64,000 nucleotides of DNA from Vulgatibacter incomptus. Lineage in GTDB: Bacteria > Myxococcota > Myxococcia > Myxococcales > Vulgatibacteraceae. Shown here one piece after another: positions 34,979-43,341 of the stretch (position 1 is its first letter; each line of letters starts with the position of its first letter). The notes below the pieces were generated by a model, which ran no database searches, was not told where the DNA came from, and saw only the letters and a list, made by a program, of their open reading frames with translations. The stretch lies in assembly GCF_001263175.1 (NCBI RefSeq), contig NZ_CP012332.1, forward strand, positions 2,601,501-2,665,500. The letters run 5' to 3'. The position numbers and the translations under genes are program-made.

Positions 34979-36331
34979 TCAGGGCCGCGCGTGCTTCTCC
35001 AGGAAGTGGGTGTCGAGGTCGCCCGCCCGGAAGGCGGGGTCGGTGAGGATCCGCTCGTGGAGGGCAAGGTTGGTCTTCAACTTCTCACCCTCGATCCGGA
35101 AGGATCGCACCGCCGCCAGCGTGCGCTCGATCGCCTCGTCCCGGCTCGCGCCGGCGACGATGAGCTTGGCGAGCAGGGGATCGTAGTACGGAGTGACCTG
35201 CTGTCCTGCCTCGTAGCCCGCGTCGAGGCGCACGCCTTCGGCCTCCGGGAGCTCCCAGGTCGTGATCGTTCCCGGCGCAGGGAGGAAGCGCACGGGATCC
35301 TCGGCGTAGATCCGGAGCTCGATGGCGGCGCCGCTGCGGCGGACCTCCTCCTGTCGCAGGTCGAGGCGCTCTCCGGCGGCGATCCGGAGCTGCCAGCGGA
35401 TGAGGTCGATCCCGGTCGTCAGCTCCGTGACCGGGTGCTCCACCTGGAGCCGGGCGTTCATCTCCATGAAGTAGAACTCGTCGCCGTCGACGAGGAACTC
35501 CACCGTGCCGGCGTTCGAATAGCCGAAGGCCTTCGCCGCCCGCACCGCCGCGCTGTAGATCCGCTCGAGGAGCTCGGTCTTTCCCTCCCAGAAGAGGGGC
35601 GACGGGGCCTCCTCGACCACCTTCTGGTGCCGGCGCTGGATCGAGCACTCGCGCTCGAAGAGTTGGAGGGTGTTGCCGAAGGCGTCGCCGAGGATCTGGA
35701 CCTCGATGTGCCGGGGCGTCTCGAGGAGGCGCTCGAGGTATACGGCGTCGCGGCCGAAAGCCGAGCGCGCGCGGTCGCTCGCCTGGCGGAGGGCCTTCTC
35801 GAGGCCAGCCTCGTCGTGGGCGGCGGCCATGCCGATCCCGCCGCCTCCTCCCGCCGGCTTGATCAGTACGGGATAGCCGATCCGCGCGGCCGCCTCCTTG
35901 GCCTCCTCGACGGAGGAGACCACGTCCTCGGTTCCGGGGACCACCGGAACGTCGAAGGCGGACACCAGGCGGCGCGCCTCGGCCTTGTTCTTCATCCGCT
36001 CCATCGACTCGGGCGGCGGGCCGATGAACGTCAGGCCGGCCTCGGCCACCTTCCGCGCGAAGACGGGATTCTCGGAGAGGAAGCCGTACCCGGGGTGAAT
36101 AGCCTCAGCACCGGTGACCTTCGCTGCCTCGAGGATCGCGTCCATGTCGAGGTAGCTGTCCCTCGGAGCCGGGCCGCCGATCCGCACGGCGACGTCCGCC
36201 GCTCGGGTGTGGGGCGCGCCGGCGTCCGCGTCGCTGTAGACCGCGACCGTCCTCACGCCCATGGGGCGAACGGCGTCCGCGATGCGCTTGGCGATCTCTC
36301 CGCGATTCGCAATCAATATGGTTTTGAACAT
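34979..36331 (-). CDS. Biotin carboxylase subunit of an acyl-CoA carboxylase
   Basis: 450 residues, standard AccC length. Motifs: ILIANRGEIAKRI at the N-terminus, HPGYGFLSENP, ATP-grasp KPAGGGGGIGM, IQRRHQKVVEEAPSP and EMNARLQVEHPVTE. It carboxylates biotin on the adjacent carrier protein, using ATP and bicarbonate. Which acyl-CoA is used cannot be told, since no carboxyltransferase is in the window. ATG at 36331 chosen for the MFKTILIANRG start, with AGAGCAAGAG upstream; an in-frame ATG at 36403 adds non-conserved residues and would run into the csp terminator. Confidence 0.93.
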   Translation of the reverse strand: MFKTILIANRGEIAKRIADAVRPMGVRTVAVYSDADAGAPHTRAADVAVRIGGPAPRDSYLDMDAILEAAKVTGAEAIHPGYGFLSENPVFARKVAEAGLTFIGPPPESMERMKNKAEARRLVSAFDVPVVPGTEDVVSSVEEAKEAAARIGYPVLIKPAGGGGGIGMAAAHDEAGLEKALRQASDRARSAFGRDAVYLERLLETPRHIEVQILGDAFGNTLQLFERECSIQRRHQKVVEEAPSPLFWEGKTELLERIYSAAVRAAKAFGYSNAGTVEFLVDGDEFYFMEMNARLQVEHPVTELTTGIDLIRWQLRIAAGERLDLRQEEVRRSGAAIELRIYAEDPVRFLPAPGTITTWELPEAEGVRLDAGYEAGQQVTPYYDPLLAKLIVAGASRDEAIERTLAAVRSFRIEGEKLKTNLALHERILTDPAFRAGDLDTHFLEKHARP

Positions 36332-36359
36332 CTCTTGCTCTCGACCTCTCTTAAACGTG

Positions 36360-36393
36360 CGAAGGTCCGGGAGATATAGCTCCCGGACCTTCG
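36360..36393 (-). terminator. Stem-loop terminator after the cold-shock gene
   Basis: Perfect 14-bp stem, CGAAGGTCCGGGAG with CTCCCGGACCTTCG, around the loop ATATAG. It sits 26 nt after the csp stop on the minus strand and upstream of the biotin carboxylase start. Only a short T-run (GTTTAAG) follows, so termination may be partial. Confidence 0.8.
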
Positions 36394-36418
36394 GTTGGGT
36401 CAAGAATGCGAGCCGAGA

Positions 36419-36622
36419 TTACTCGGGGCGACGCACGTTCGCCGCCTGCAGCCCCTTGGGGCCACGGGTCACATCGAATTCGACCGCCTCGCCCTCGGCG
36501 AGAGTCTTGAACCCGGACATCGTGATGGCCGAGAAGTGCACGAAGACGTCCTCGCCCCCCTCCTGGGAGATGAATCCGAAGCCCTTCGCGTCGTTGAACC
36601 ACTTGACCGTACCCTGCGCCAT
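36419..36622 (-). CDS. Cold-shock family protein (CspA-type)
   Basis: 67 residues, exactly the CSD length. RNP1 is [11 protein letters not shown] and RNP2 is DVFVHFSAI, with the N-terminal AQGTVKWFN. It binds single-stranded RNA/DNA and acts as an RNA chaperone. ATG 36622 has AAAGGAAGC upstream; a longer frame from 36712 would read through the leader. It has its own promoter (36768-36796), a ~140-nt leader and a strong terminator, so it is an independent unit between ftsZ and the carboxylase operon. Confidence 0.95.
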   Translation of the reverse strand: MAQGTVKWFNDAKGFGFISQEGGEDVFVHFSAITMSGFKTLAEGEAVEFDVTRGPKGLQAANVRRPE

Positions 36623-36767
36623 CGGTGCTTCCTTTGCTCTGGGCGCCGTTAACGCCCCGTGTTGTGCCCTGAGGCAGTCCCTCCCCGGGACTCCCCCGTA
36701 CCCCTGCCCCACGGCACCCCAATCGAGGAGGCCACCGCGGTTGACTCGCTTGTGTGAAGCGGAAGCA

Positions 36768-36796
36768 CGCTAACGTAGCCGCCAAGAAAGTGTCAA
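36768..36796 (-). promoter_or_regulatory. Promoter of the cold-shock gene
   Basis: On the minus strand TTGACA (36796-36791) is followed after exactly 17 nt by TTAGCG (36773-36768). The perfect -35 hexamer is notable in this GC-rich sequence; the -10 is weak. Transcription would start near 36760, giving a ~140-nt untranslated leader that contains a small hairpin, AGTCCC/GGGACT (36676-36692). Long leaders are usual for cold-shock mRNAs. The rest of the gap 36623-36971 holds the hairpin repeat and no further gene. Confidence 0.6.
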
Positions 36797-36902
36797 GACG
36801 GGTACCGGCACTCGAATTCGCAAGAGTCGGCTGGGAAACGGTTCCCGAGGGCGGGAGCGCTCCCGGAAGCGGGGAGCGCTCGTTCGAAAGGGCTCAAAAC
36901 GT

Positions 36903-36960
36903 AAAGAAGTCGGACCTGCGCGAGGCGGGTCCGACTTCTTCAAATGCGCTCCGATCGGAA
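36903..36960 (+). repeat. Dispersed hairpin repeat, copy D (likely ftsZ terminator)
   Basis: Arms AAGAAGTCGGACC and GGTCCGACTTCTT (about 36904-36940), followed by GCGCTCCGATCGGAAACGC, which matches copy C closely. Read on the minus strand it starts about ten bases after the ftsZ stop, and the hairpin is followed by ACGTTTTG. It should end the dcw transcript. Confidence 0.75.
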
Positions 36961-36971
36961 ACGCCTCGCTC

Positions 36972-38171
36972 TCAGACGGAGCCGGAAGCGCCCCGCCGCA
37001 GGAATGTCGGGATGTCGAGCTCGTCCTCGACCTCGGCGCCGACCTCACGGAGGATCTGGCCGTAGTTGCTCCGGGTGGCCGGGAGGCCGCGGGGCCCGGG
37101 CGTGAGCGCGAGCTCCTCCTTCGGAGGCGGAGGCGGCTGCGCGCGGCCAGCGGGAGCGGCGCCCTGGAGGGCACGGCCCTGCGCAACGGGGGCCGCCTGC
37201 CGAGGCGCGTGGCGCTGGGCGAAGCCGGTGGCGATGATCGTGATCTTGACCTCGTCCTCCATCTTCGGGTCGACCACGCTGCCGAAAATGATGTTGGCGT
37301 CCTCGTGGGCGGCCTCGCGCACCAGGGAGAGCGCCTCGTCCACCTCGGTGAGGGAGAGGTCGTCCGGGCCGGTGATGTTGATCAGCATCCCGGTCGCGCC
37401 GTTGATCGAGACGTCCTCGAGGAGCGGCGAGGCGATCGCGGCGTGCATCGCGTCGAGGCAGCGATCCTGGCCGCCGCCGCGGCCCGTGCCCATCAGGGCC
37501 ATCCCGCGATCCGCCATCACCGCGCGGGCGTCGGCGAAGTCGACGTTCACGTAGCCGTGGTTCTGGATGAGATCCACGATGCCCTGCACCGCGTTCAGCA
37601 GCACCTCGTCGGCGCGGCGGAACGACTCCAGGAGCGGGGTCCGCTTGTCGGCGACCGAGAGGAGGCGCTGGTTCGGGATGGTGATCAGCGTGTCCACCGC
37701 GCCCTGCAGCGCCTCGATGCCGGCCTCGGCCTGCCGCGCCCGGCGGTTGCCCTCGAAGCCGAAGGGCTTGGTCACCACACCGACGGTGAGCGCGCCGAGC
37801 TCCTTCGCGACCTCGGCGATCACGGGCGCCGCACCGGTGCCGGTGCCACCGCCCATGCCGGCCGTGACGAAGATCATGTCGGCGCCCTCGAGGAGCTCCG
37901 CGAGCCTCTCCCGATCCTCGAGGGCGGCGGCGCGGCCCACCTCGGGGTTCGCGCCGGCGCCGAGGCCGCGGGTGAGCTGCGGTCCGAGCTGGATCTTGAA
38001 CGGCGCCCGGCTCGACGCCAGCGCCTGGATGTCCGTGTTGGCGACGATGAAGTCCACGCCGGAGAGGCCCGAGGCGATCATGCTGCCGATCGCGTTTCCG
38101 CCACCACCGCCGACGCCGATCACCTTGATCTTCGCACCCGGTACGATCGTCTGTCCTTCGAACTCGATCAT
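36972..38171 (-). CDS. ftsZ: Cell division GTPase FtsZ
   Basis: 399 residues. Tubulin signature [10 protein letters not shown] (in [17 protein letters not shown]), N-terminal [26 protein letters not shown]-like [13 protein letters not shown]7 loop region [11 protein letters not shown], a Pro/Ala-rich linker (~330-375) and a C-terminal conserved peptide LDIPTFLRR. It polymerises into the Z-ring at midcell and recruits FtsA and the septal synthesis machinery. Last gene of the dcw cluster, 25 nt after ftsA, followed directly by a hairpin repeat. ATG start with AGGGG upstream. Confidence 0.98.
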   Translation of the reverse strand: MIEFEGQTIVPGAKIKVIGVGGGGGNAIGSMIASGLSGVDFIVANTDIQALASSRAPFKIQLGPQLTRGLGAGANPEVGRAAALEDRERLAELLEGADMIFVTAGMGGGTGTGAAPVIAEVAKELGALTVGVVTKPFGFEGNRRARQAEAGIEALQGAVDTLITIPNQRLLSVADKRTPLLESFRRADEVLLNAVQGIVDLIQNHGYVNVDFADARAVMADRGMALMGTGRGGGQDRCLDAMHAAIASPLLEDVSINGATGMLINITGPDDLSLTEVDEALSLVREAAHEDANIIFGSVVDPKMEDEVKITIIATGFAQRHAPRQAAPVAQGRALQGAAPAGRAQPPPPPKEELALTPGPRGLPATRSNYGQILREVGAEVEDELDIPTFLRRGASGSV

Positions 38172-38196
38172 TTCATTGGCCCCTGGTGAGCTGTGA

Positions 38197-39426
38197 TCAA
38201 AAGATCTCGGCGAACCATTCCTTCATGCGCTTGCCGACCTTCTTGTACGTCCCCTCGTCCTCGCGGATCTTGAAGTTGCGAAGGTCCAGGTGGCGAGCGC
38301 CGTAGAGCACGAGGCCCACGCCGGTGGCGTACATCGGGCTCTTCACGACGTCGACGAGGCCGCCGATCCCGCGGGGGTAGCCGCGCCTCGTCGGGAGGCC
38401 GGTCACCTCCTCGGCGAGCTCCGGCATCCCGGGGAGCAGCGTCGTGCCGCCGGTGATCACGATCCCCGACGCGAGGAGGTCCTCGTAGCCGCAGCGCTGG
38501 ATCTCGCGGTGGACGAGCTGGAAGATCTCCTCCACGCGGGGCTCGAGGATCTCCGTGAGGATCCGGCGAGAGAGCACGCGCGGCTGGCGACCGCCGACGC
38601 TGGGGACCTCGATCGTGTCCGCCTCATCGACCATCGAGGGCAGGCAGCAGCCCGCCTTCTGCTTGATCCGCTCCGCCTCGTGGGCAGGCGTGCGCAGGCC
38701 GATGGCGATGTCGCTGGTGAGGTTGTTGCCGCCGAGGGCGATCACGGCGGTGTGGGCGATGGCGCCGCCCGAGAAGATCGCGATGTCGGTGGTGCCGCCG
38801 CCGATGTCCACCAGGCAGACACCGAGCTCCTTCTCGTCCTCGCCCAGCACCGCCTCGGCGGAGGCGAGGGGCTGCAGCGCGATGTCGGCCACGTTGAGGC
38901 CGGTCTTGTTCGCGCACTTGATGATGTTCTGCGCCGAGGAGACCGCGCCCGTGACGATGTGGACCTTGGCCTCGAGGCGAACCCCGGCCATGCCGAGGGG
39001 CTCCTTGATGCCGCCCTGATCGTCGAGGATGTACTCCTGCGGAAGGACGTGGATCACCTCGCGATCCAGCGGGATCGCGACGGCCTTCGCCGCGTCGACC
39101 ACGCGCTGGATGTCCGTCTCGCGGACCTCCTTGTCCTTGACCGCAACGATCCCCTGGGAGTTGAAGCCCTTGATGTGGCCGCCGGCGATCCCGGTGTAGA
39201 CCGTGTTGATCTCACAGCCCGCCATCAGCTCCGCCTCTTCGATCGCGCGCTTGATCGACGAGACGGTGGCCTCGATGTTGACGACGACCCCCTTGCGCAG
39301 CCCCTTCGACGGATGGCTGCCAATGCCGATGATGTCGAGGCCCTGATCGGTCACCTCCCCCACGATCGCGCAGATCTTGGTGGTGCCGATGTCCAGCCCG
39401 ACGATCAGCTCGCCCTTCTTGGCCAT
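38197..39426 (-). CDS. ftsA: Cell division protein FtsA (actin-like)
   Basis: 409 residues, the usual length. Phosphate-1 motif [19 protein letters not shown]-domain region [11 protein letters not shown], phosphate-2 [14 protein letters not shown], adenosine motif [14 protein letters not shown], and an amphipathic C-terminal tail [13 protein letters not shown] that docks on the membrane. It tethers FtsZ to the inner membrane. ATG with AAAGGAAGG at the proper distance. Sits 25 nt before ftsZ; a 110-nt gap separates it from ftsQ. Confidence 0.98.
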   Translation of the reverse strand: MAKKGELIVGLDIGTTKICAIVGEVTDQGLDIIGIGSHPSKGLRKGVVVNIEATVSSIKRAIEEAELMAGCEINTVYTGIAGGHIKGFNSQGIVAVKDKEVRETDIQRVVDAAKAVAIPLDREVIHVLPQEYILDDQGGIKEPLGMAGVRLEAKVHIVTGAVSSAQNIIKCANKTGLNVADIALQPLASAEAVLGEDEKELGVCLVDIGGGTTDIAIFSGGAIAHTAVIALGGNNLTSDIAIGLRTPAHEAERIKQKAGCCLPSMVDEADTIEVPSVGGRQPRVLSRRILTEILEPRVEEIFQLVHREIQRCGYEDLLASGIVITGGTTLLPGMPELAEEVTGLPTRRGYPRGIGGLVDVVKSPMYATGVGLVLYGARHLDLRNFKIREDEGTYKKVGKRMKEWFAEIF

Positions 39427-39536
39427 GGCCGGCCTTCCTTTCCCGCTCCCTCCGTCTCCGGAGGAGCTCTCTCGGCGTGGTCGGCCTTCCTCTCGGAAGA
39501 GCCGCGCCGCGTCCTACAGTTCCTGCTGGCGGCCTT

Positions 39537-40373
39537 TCAGCCGCCTTTCTTCTGCGCCTCGCCCTCCGCGAGCCGGGCAGCGACCCATCCCGGCCTCGTG
39601 CGGTGATCGAGACGAACCAGCTCGAGCTCCTCGCCCCTGCGAGACGCCACGGCGATCACGCGCTCGAGCCTCTCGAGCTTTCGCTCGAGATCACCGCGGC
39701 CGAGCTTCACTGCCATTCCCCGCTCGCCGAGGTAGAGGGTGAGCCCCTCCGCCTCGTCGAAGTGGATCTCCGAGAGCGGGCGGCTGCCTGCGAGCATTCG
39801 TCCGGAATAGACCTCGAGCGCATCCAGAACCTCGCCGAGCTTTTCCCGCGCCTCTTTGGGCCTCGCCGACCACTCTTCCCGCGGCAGGCCGGTGACGACG
39901 GGGAGATCAAAGGGATCCCCAGTCGCCACCTTCTTGAAGAGCTCTCCACCTCGATCGACGAGGTAGAGTCCACCCAGGTCTACGAGAGCGGCGGCCTTCC
40001 GCTCAAGGACGGAGATCTCGACTCCCTGTGGGAAACTTCGTGACACGCTGACGTCGGCTATCCAAGGGTGGCTGCGGAGCTGCCTCTCGGCCGCCTCCGT
40101 ATCCGTTCGGAAGAAGTTGTCCCCCTCCGCGATCCCGGCGAGCGTCCGGATCTCGAGCTCCGTCGCACGATCATTTCCGACGATCGAGAGCGTCGTGATC
40201 GCGAGGCTCGGGCTCGTGGTCGCGAAGCGGTGGACGTAGCGGACAGCGCCCGCGATTGCCACGATCCCGGCGAGGACCGCGGTTGCCTTGGCGGCGGCGA
40301 GCGAGGCGCGGCGAGCGAAGGCTCCAGCGACGCGGCGCTGTTCCGCGCGATCTTTCTTTCGACGATTGGCCAC
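39537..40373 (-). CDS. ftsQ: Cell division protein FtsQ (POTRA domain)
   Basis: 278 residues from GTG 40373 (VANRRKKDRAEQRR, a basic cytoplasmic tail), then one TM helix (ATAVLAGIVAIAGAVRYVHR), a POTRA domain (LSIVGNDRATELEIRTLAGI, RQLRSHPWIADVSVSRSFPQ) and the beta domain (ISVLERKAAALVDLGGLYLV). It recruits FtsB/FtsL and passes signals to FtsWI. An in-frame TTG at 40481 would add 36 residues but has no ribosome site and would put the start only 32 nt from the divergent gene, over inverted repeats that look regulatory. The shorter form is preferred but not certain. Confidence 0.88.
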   Translation of the reverse strand: MANRRKKDRAEQRRVAGAFARRASLAAAKATAVLAGIVAIAGAVRYVHRFATTSPSLAITTLSIVGNDRATELEIRTLAGIAEGDNFFRTDTEAAERQLRSHPWIADVSVSRSFPQGVEISVLERKAAALVDLGGLYLVDRGGELFKKVATGDPFDLPVVTGLPREEWSARPKEAREKLGEVLDALEVYSGRMLAGSRPLSEIHFDEAEGLTLYLGERGMAVKLGRGDLERKLERLERVIAVASRRGEELELVRLDHRTRPGWVAARLAEGEAQKKGG

Positions 40374-40408
40374 GGTCGCACGATCGATGCGGCCTGCCGG
40401 AGGGGCCA

Positions 40409-40438
40409 GTTTTCCGCCTGTGGAAAACGTCTCACGTT
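40409..40438. promoter_or_regulatory. Inverted repeats and a DnaA-box-like site upstream of ftsQ
   Basis: GTTTTCC (40409-40415) and GGAAAAC (40422-40428) form an inverted repeat around GCCTGT, followed by AACGT CTC ACGTT (40426-40438). TGTGGAAAA (40419-40427) is the complement of TTTTCCACA, one mismatch from the DnaA-box consensus TTATCCACA. They lie between divergent ftsQ and the YbaK-like gene, a likely double promoter. Function is inferred from position only. Confidence 0.35.
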
Positions 40439-40513
40439 TTTGATCTGCGCTGTCGGCGAGGGCGGACGTGCCCAGGTTCAAGGCGCGCGGTGGCGCAAGG
40501 AAAGGGGCCCGAC

Positions 40514-41020
40514 GTGATCCAGCCTCGGCTCGAGAGATACCTTCGCGAACGCGGGACGCCCTACCGCTTCCTCGGGCACCCGCGGGCCATCGCCTCCCAG
40601 GAGACCGCCGAGGCCGAGGGCATCTCGGGCTGGCAGCTCGCCAAGAGCGTGGTGGTCGACCTGGCGGCCGGCGACGAGGTGATCTGCGTGGTCCCCGCGC
40701 CGACCTGGGTCGACCTGGACGCGGTCTGCGACGCCACCGAGACCGAAGACGCGATCCTCAGCGACGAGGACCGCATGCGTGAGCTCTTCCCGGGTTGCGA
40801 GGTCGGCGCCGAGCCTCCCTTCGGCGGCCTCTGGAACCTGCCGGTGATCTTCGATCCGAGCCTCCTCGCGATCGACCGGATCCTGATGAACGCCGGCACC
40901 CACGACGACCTCATCGAGCTCCGCACGGAGGACTATCTGATCCTCGAGCGCCCCCTCCTCGCCCCGATCGCCGTGATGCCCGGCGAGCCGTGGCGCCACG
41001 CGATGCCCGCCGAGGTGTAG
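40514..41020 (+). CDS. YbaK/ProX-type aminoacyl-tRNA deacylase domain protein
   Basis: 168 residues. The fold is recognisable from PYRFLGHPRAIASQETAEAE, the conserved Lys in GWQLAKSVVV, and LWNLPVIFDPSLLAIDRILM with the HDDLIELRTEDYLILERPL end. YbaK/ProX proteins clear mischarged tRNAs in trans (Cys- or Ala-tRNA-Pro). GTG start at 40514 with AAGGAAAGGGG upstream. It is the only plus-strand gene inside the dcw region, facing fic tail-to-tail with 4 nt between stops, so it interrupts the ddl-to-ftsQ run. Substrate unknown. Confidence 0.85.
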   Translation: MIQPRLERYLRERGTPYRFLGHPRAIASQETAEAEGISGWQLAKSVVVDLAAGDEVICVVPAPTWVDLDAVCDATETEDAILSDEDRMRELFPGCEVGAEPPFGGLWNLPVIFDPSLLAIDRILMNAGTHDDLIELRTEDYLILERPLLAPIAVMPGEPWRHAMPAEV

Positions 41021-41024
41021 CTCG

Positions 41025-42164
41025 TCACGGATCGTCGCGCTCTGGCGACGGAGACGCGGCTCGGCCGACGAGCGCATAGCTCGTGCTCCGGCCGCCAGAC
41101 GCCTCGCGACGCAGAATGCCGCGGGCAATCAACTCCGAGATGTCGCGCAGGGCCGTGTCCTGCGAGCACTTCGCCAGCTTCGCCCACTTGGAGGTGGTGA
41201 GCTTTCCCGTCCACGGGCCGAGGAGTCGCTGGATGACGATGCGCTGGCGCTCGTTGAGTGTCTCCCGCGGGTGCTCGTCCCAGAATCGAGACACATCGAG
41301 GACCGAGGCGAGAGTCGCCTCGGCTCCTTCGATCGCGCGCCCGAGGCACCGGAGGAACCAGTCCAGCCACGGCGTGACGTCGGGCGTTCCTCGCTGTGTG
41401 GACTCGAGGATCTCGTAATAGCCCTTCCGCTCCCGGCACACCTGCGCGGACATGCTGTAGTAGCGCTGCGAGCTTCCGTCTGAACGGGCAAGTGCGAGAT
41501 CGGTGATCGCGCGTGCGATGCGTCCGTTCCCATCCTCGAAAGGATGGATCGTGACGAATCGCAGGTGCGCCAAACCGGCGCGGAGGACTGGGTCGCGGGG
41601 GGCGGCTCCGCTCTCGAACCAATCGAGGAACGAGCCCATCTCAGACGGAACGCGGGAGGGCGCTGGAGCGACGAAATGGACACGCTCTCGTCCAATCGGC
41701 CCAGACACCACCTGCATCGGCCCTGAATCCTCTGGCCGCCATCCCCCGACCCGAATCCGCCTCATGCCGCTGAAGCCGGTCGGGAACAGGACCGCGTGCC
41801 AGCCACACAGCCGCTCCTCCGCCAGGGGCTCGGCGAACCGTTGCGTCGCGTCGAGCATCATCTCGACCATCCCCTCGACGTTCCGATCCACCGGCTGCAG
41901 GCCGCCCTCGTCGATCCCCAACCGCCGAGCGATGGAAGAGCGAACCTGCGCCCGATCGAGGATCTCTCCCTCGATCTCGCTCGACGTGATCACGTCTGCC
42001 GTGAGGGTCTGGAGGAGCGTCTCCGATCTCAGCGGAAACCCAATCCCCTCCATCCGGCCAAACAGTCGGCCCTGTCGATGGCGAACGTCGGCGAGCCGCT
42101 CGGCAAGAGTCGGAAGATCCCACTCCAGGGCGGGCCATCCCGCGCGCTCGTGGATGAAAGGCAC
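41025..42164 (-). CDS. Fic-domain protein (AMPylase-type) with C-terminal winged helix
   Basis: 379 residues. N-terminal DUF4172/Fic_N-like part with the inhibitory alpha-helix motif TSSEIEGE ((S/T)xxxE(G/N), autoinhibition in cis), catalytic HPFEDGNGRIARA with all consensus residues, and a C-terminal winged-helix-like segment (LTTSKWAKLAKCSQDTALRD, ISELIARGILRREASGGRST). Fic enzymes usually transfer AMP to hydroxyls of target proteins. The intact HxFx(D/E)GNGRxxR suggests activity held in check by the Glu. GTG start with AGGAG 11 nt upstream. It sits between ddl and ftsQ, has its own operator-like repeats upstream, and probably came in as a separate unit. Confidence 0.9.
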   Translation of the reverse strand: MPFIHERAGWPALEWDLPTLAERLADVRHRQGRLFGRMEGIGFPLRSETLLQTLTADVITSSEIEGEILDRAQVRSSIARRLGIDEGGLQPVDRNVEGMVEMMLDATQRFAEPLAEERLCGWHAVLFPTGFSGMRRIRVGGWRPEDSGPMQVVSGPIGRERVHFVAPAPSRVPSEMGSFLDWFESGAAPRDPVLRAGLAHLRFVTIHPFEDGNGRIARAITDLALARSDGSSQRYYSMSAQVCRERKGYYEILESTQRGTPDVTPWLDWFLRCLGRAIEGAEATLASVLDVSRFWDEHPRETLNERQRIVIQRLLGPWTGKLTTSKWAKLAKCSQDTALRDISELIARGILRREASGGRSTSYALVGRAASPSPERDDP

Positions 42165-42165
42165 G

Positions 42166-42263
42166 ATTCACCGCACTCCTTGCGGAGATTCTGCGCCTCG
42201 CTTGGCCTCCGGGCAAGTGAATCGCCGCAGGCACTGCGGTGATTGGAGACCCCATTCACCGCA
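42166..42263 (-). promoter_or_regulatory. Operator-like repeats upstream of fic
   Basis: Three copies of a 10-bp motif lie in the fic upstream region: ATTCACCGCA at 42166-42175, touching the ribosome site, its complement TGCGGTGATT at 42235-42244, and ATTCACCGCA again at 42254-42263. The last two form an inverted repeat with 8-bp perfect arms. Fic proteins of this type with a winged helix may control their own gene, and these would be the sites. The remaining bases to the ddl stop (42264-42357) show no gene. Confidence 0.6.
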
Positions 42264-42357
42264 AGGGCCGGCCGATCGCATGCCCTCCCCTCCGCCGACC
42301 GAGCCCGTGATACGGCCGCCGTTCGGGAAGATGGTCTTCCCTTCAGGCGCGCGGCGC

Positions 42358-43278
42358 TCAGGCCTTGAGCGACGCGCCGGCGAGGATGCGCTCGCAGAGG
42401 TCGGCGAAGTCGAGGCCGACGCCGGCGGCGATCTTGGGGAGGAGCGAGGTCTCGGTCATGCCCGGCAACGTGTTCACCTCGAGCACCCGGAGGTCGCCGT
42501 CGTCGGAGACGATCAGATCGGTGCGGGTGGCGCCGGAGCAGCCGAGGGCTCGGTGGGCGGCGAGGGCCGCGTCGAGGGTGGCCTTGTAGAGAGGCTCGGG
42601 CAGCGGGGCCGGGAAGAGGTAGCGGGTGGTGCCGCCGGACTTGTACTTGGCCTGGTAGTCGTAGAACTCGGCGGCGGGGACGATCTCGATGGCGCCCAGG
42701 GCCTCGTCGTCGAGGACGGCGACCTGGACCTCGCGGCCCTTGTGGTAGCGCTCGAGGATCACGTCGCCCTTGAAGCGGGCGGCGTCCTCGCAGGCGGCGG
42801 TGAGGGCGGCCTGGTCGCGGGCGATATGGACGCCGACGGAGGAGCCCTCGGAGGCCGGCTTGACCACGACGGGGAGCGGGAACGGGAGGTCCTCGGCCTG
42901 GAGCTTGCGGGCCTTCTCGGGGCGCATGGAGACCCAGGCAGGCGTGGGGATGCCGCGGGCGTCGAAGACCTGCTTGGAGGCGACCTTGTCCATGGCGAGG
43001 GCGCTCGAGAGGACGCCGGAGCCCGTGTAGGGCAGGCCCATGGACTCGAGGAGGCCTTGGATGCAGCCGTCCTCGCCGAAGCGGCCGTGGAGGCCGATGA
43101 AGACGGCCTCCGCGCCGAGCTCGCGGAGGCGCGCGGCGACGTCGAGCTCGACGTCGAGGAGGTGGGCGTCGTAGCCGCGGGAGGCCAGCGCCTTGTGGAT
43201 GGCGGCTCCGGTCCACAGGGAGACCTCGCGCTCCGCCGACCTTCCCCCGTAGAGGACCACCACCTTCTTCGTCTTCAT
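42358..43278 (-). CDS. ddl: D-alanine--D-alanine ligase
   Basis: 306 residues, ATP-grasp enzyme joining two D-Ala for the peptidoglycan stem. Motifs: VVVLYGGRSAEREVSLWTG, FIGLHGRFGEDG, PYTGSGVLSSALAMDKVASK, VVKPASEGSSVGVHI, and EVNTLPGMTETSL with the second Mg site. ATG 43278 starts MKTKKVVVLYGG, the usual N-terminus; longer frames add basic non-conserved residues. It follows murB after 63 nt. Cytoplasmic. A normal dcw member, but here the next gene is fic rather than ftsQ. Confidence 0.96.
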   Translation of the reverse strand: MKTKKVVVLYGGRSAEREVSLWTGAAIHKALASRGYDAHLLDVELDVAARLRELGAEAVFIGLHGRFGEDGCIQGLLESMGLPYTGSGVLSSALAMDKVASKQVFDARGIPTPAWVSMRPEKARKLQAEDLPFPLPVVVKPASEGSSVGVHIARDQAALTAACEDAARFKGDVILERYHKGREVQVAVLDDEALGAIEIVPAAEFYDYQAKYKSGGTTRYLFPAPLPEPLYKATLDAALAAHRALGCSGATRTDLIVSDDGDLRVLEVNTLPGMTETSLLPKIAAGVGLDFADLCERILAGASLKA

Positions 43279-43341
43279 CTCGCTCACGATATCGTCGTCC
43301 CGATGTCTCTCGCGCGCCCTTGCGCGCGCTTGGTGCAAGGA

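Noticed and set aside
40373-40481. Longer FtsQ from a TTG at 40481
   Set aside because: No ribosome site, non-conserved residues, and it would overlap inverted repeats and leave only 32 nt for two divergent promoters.
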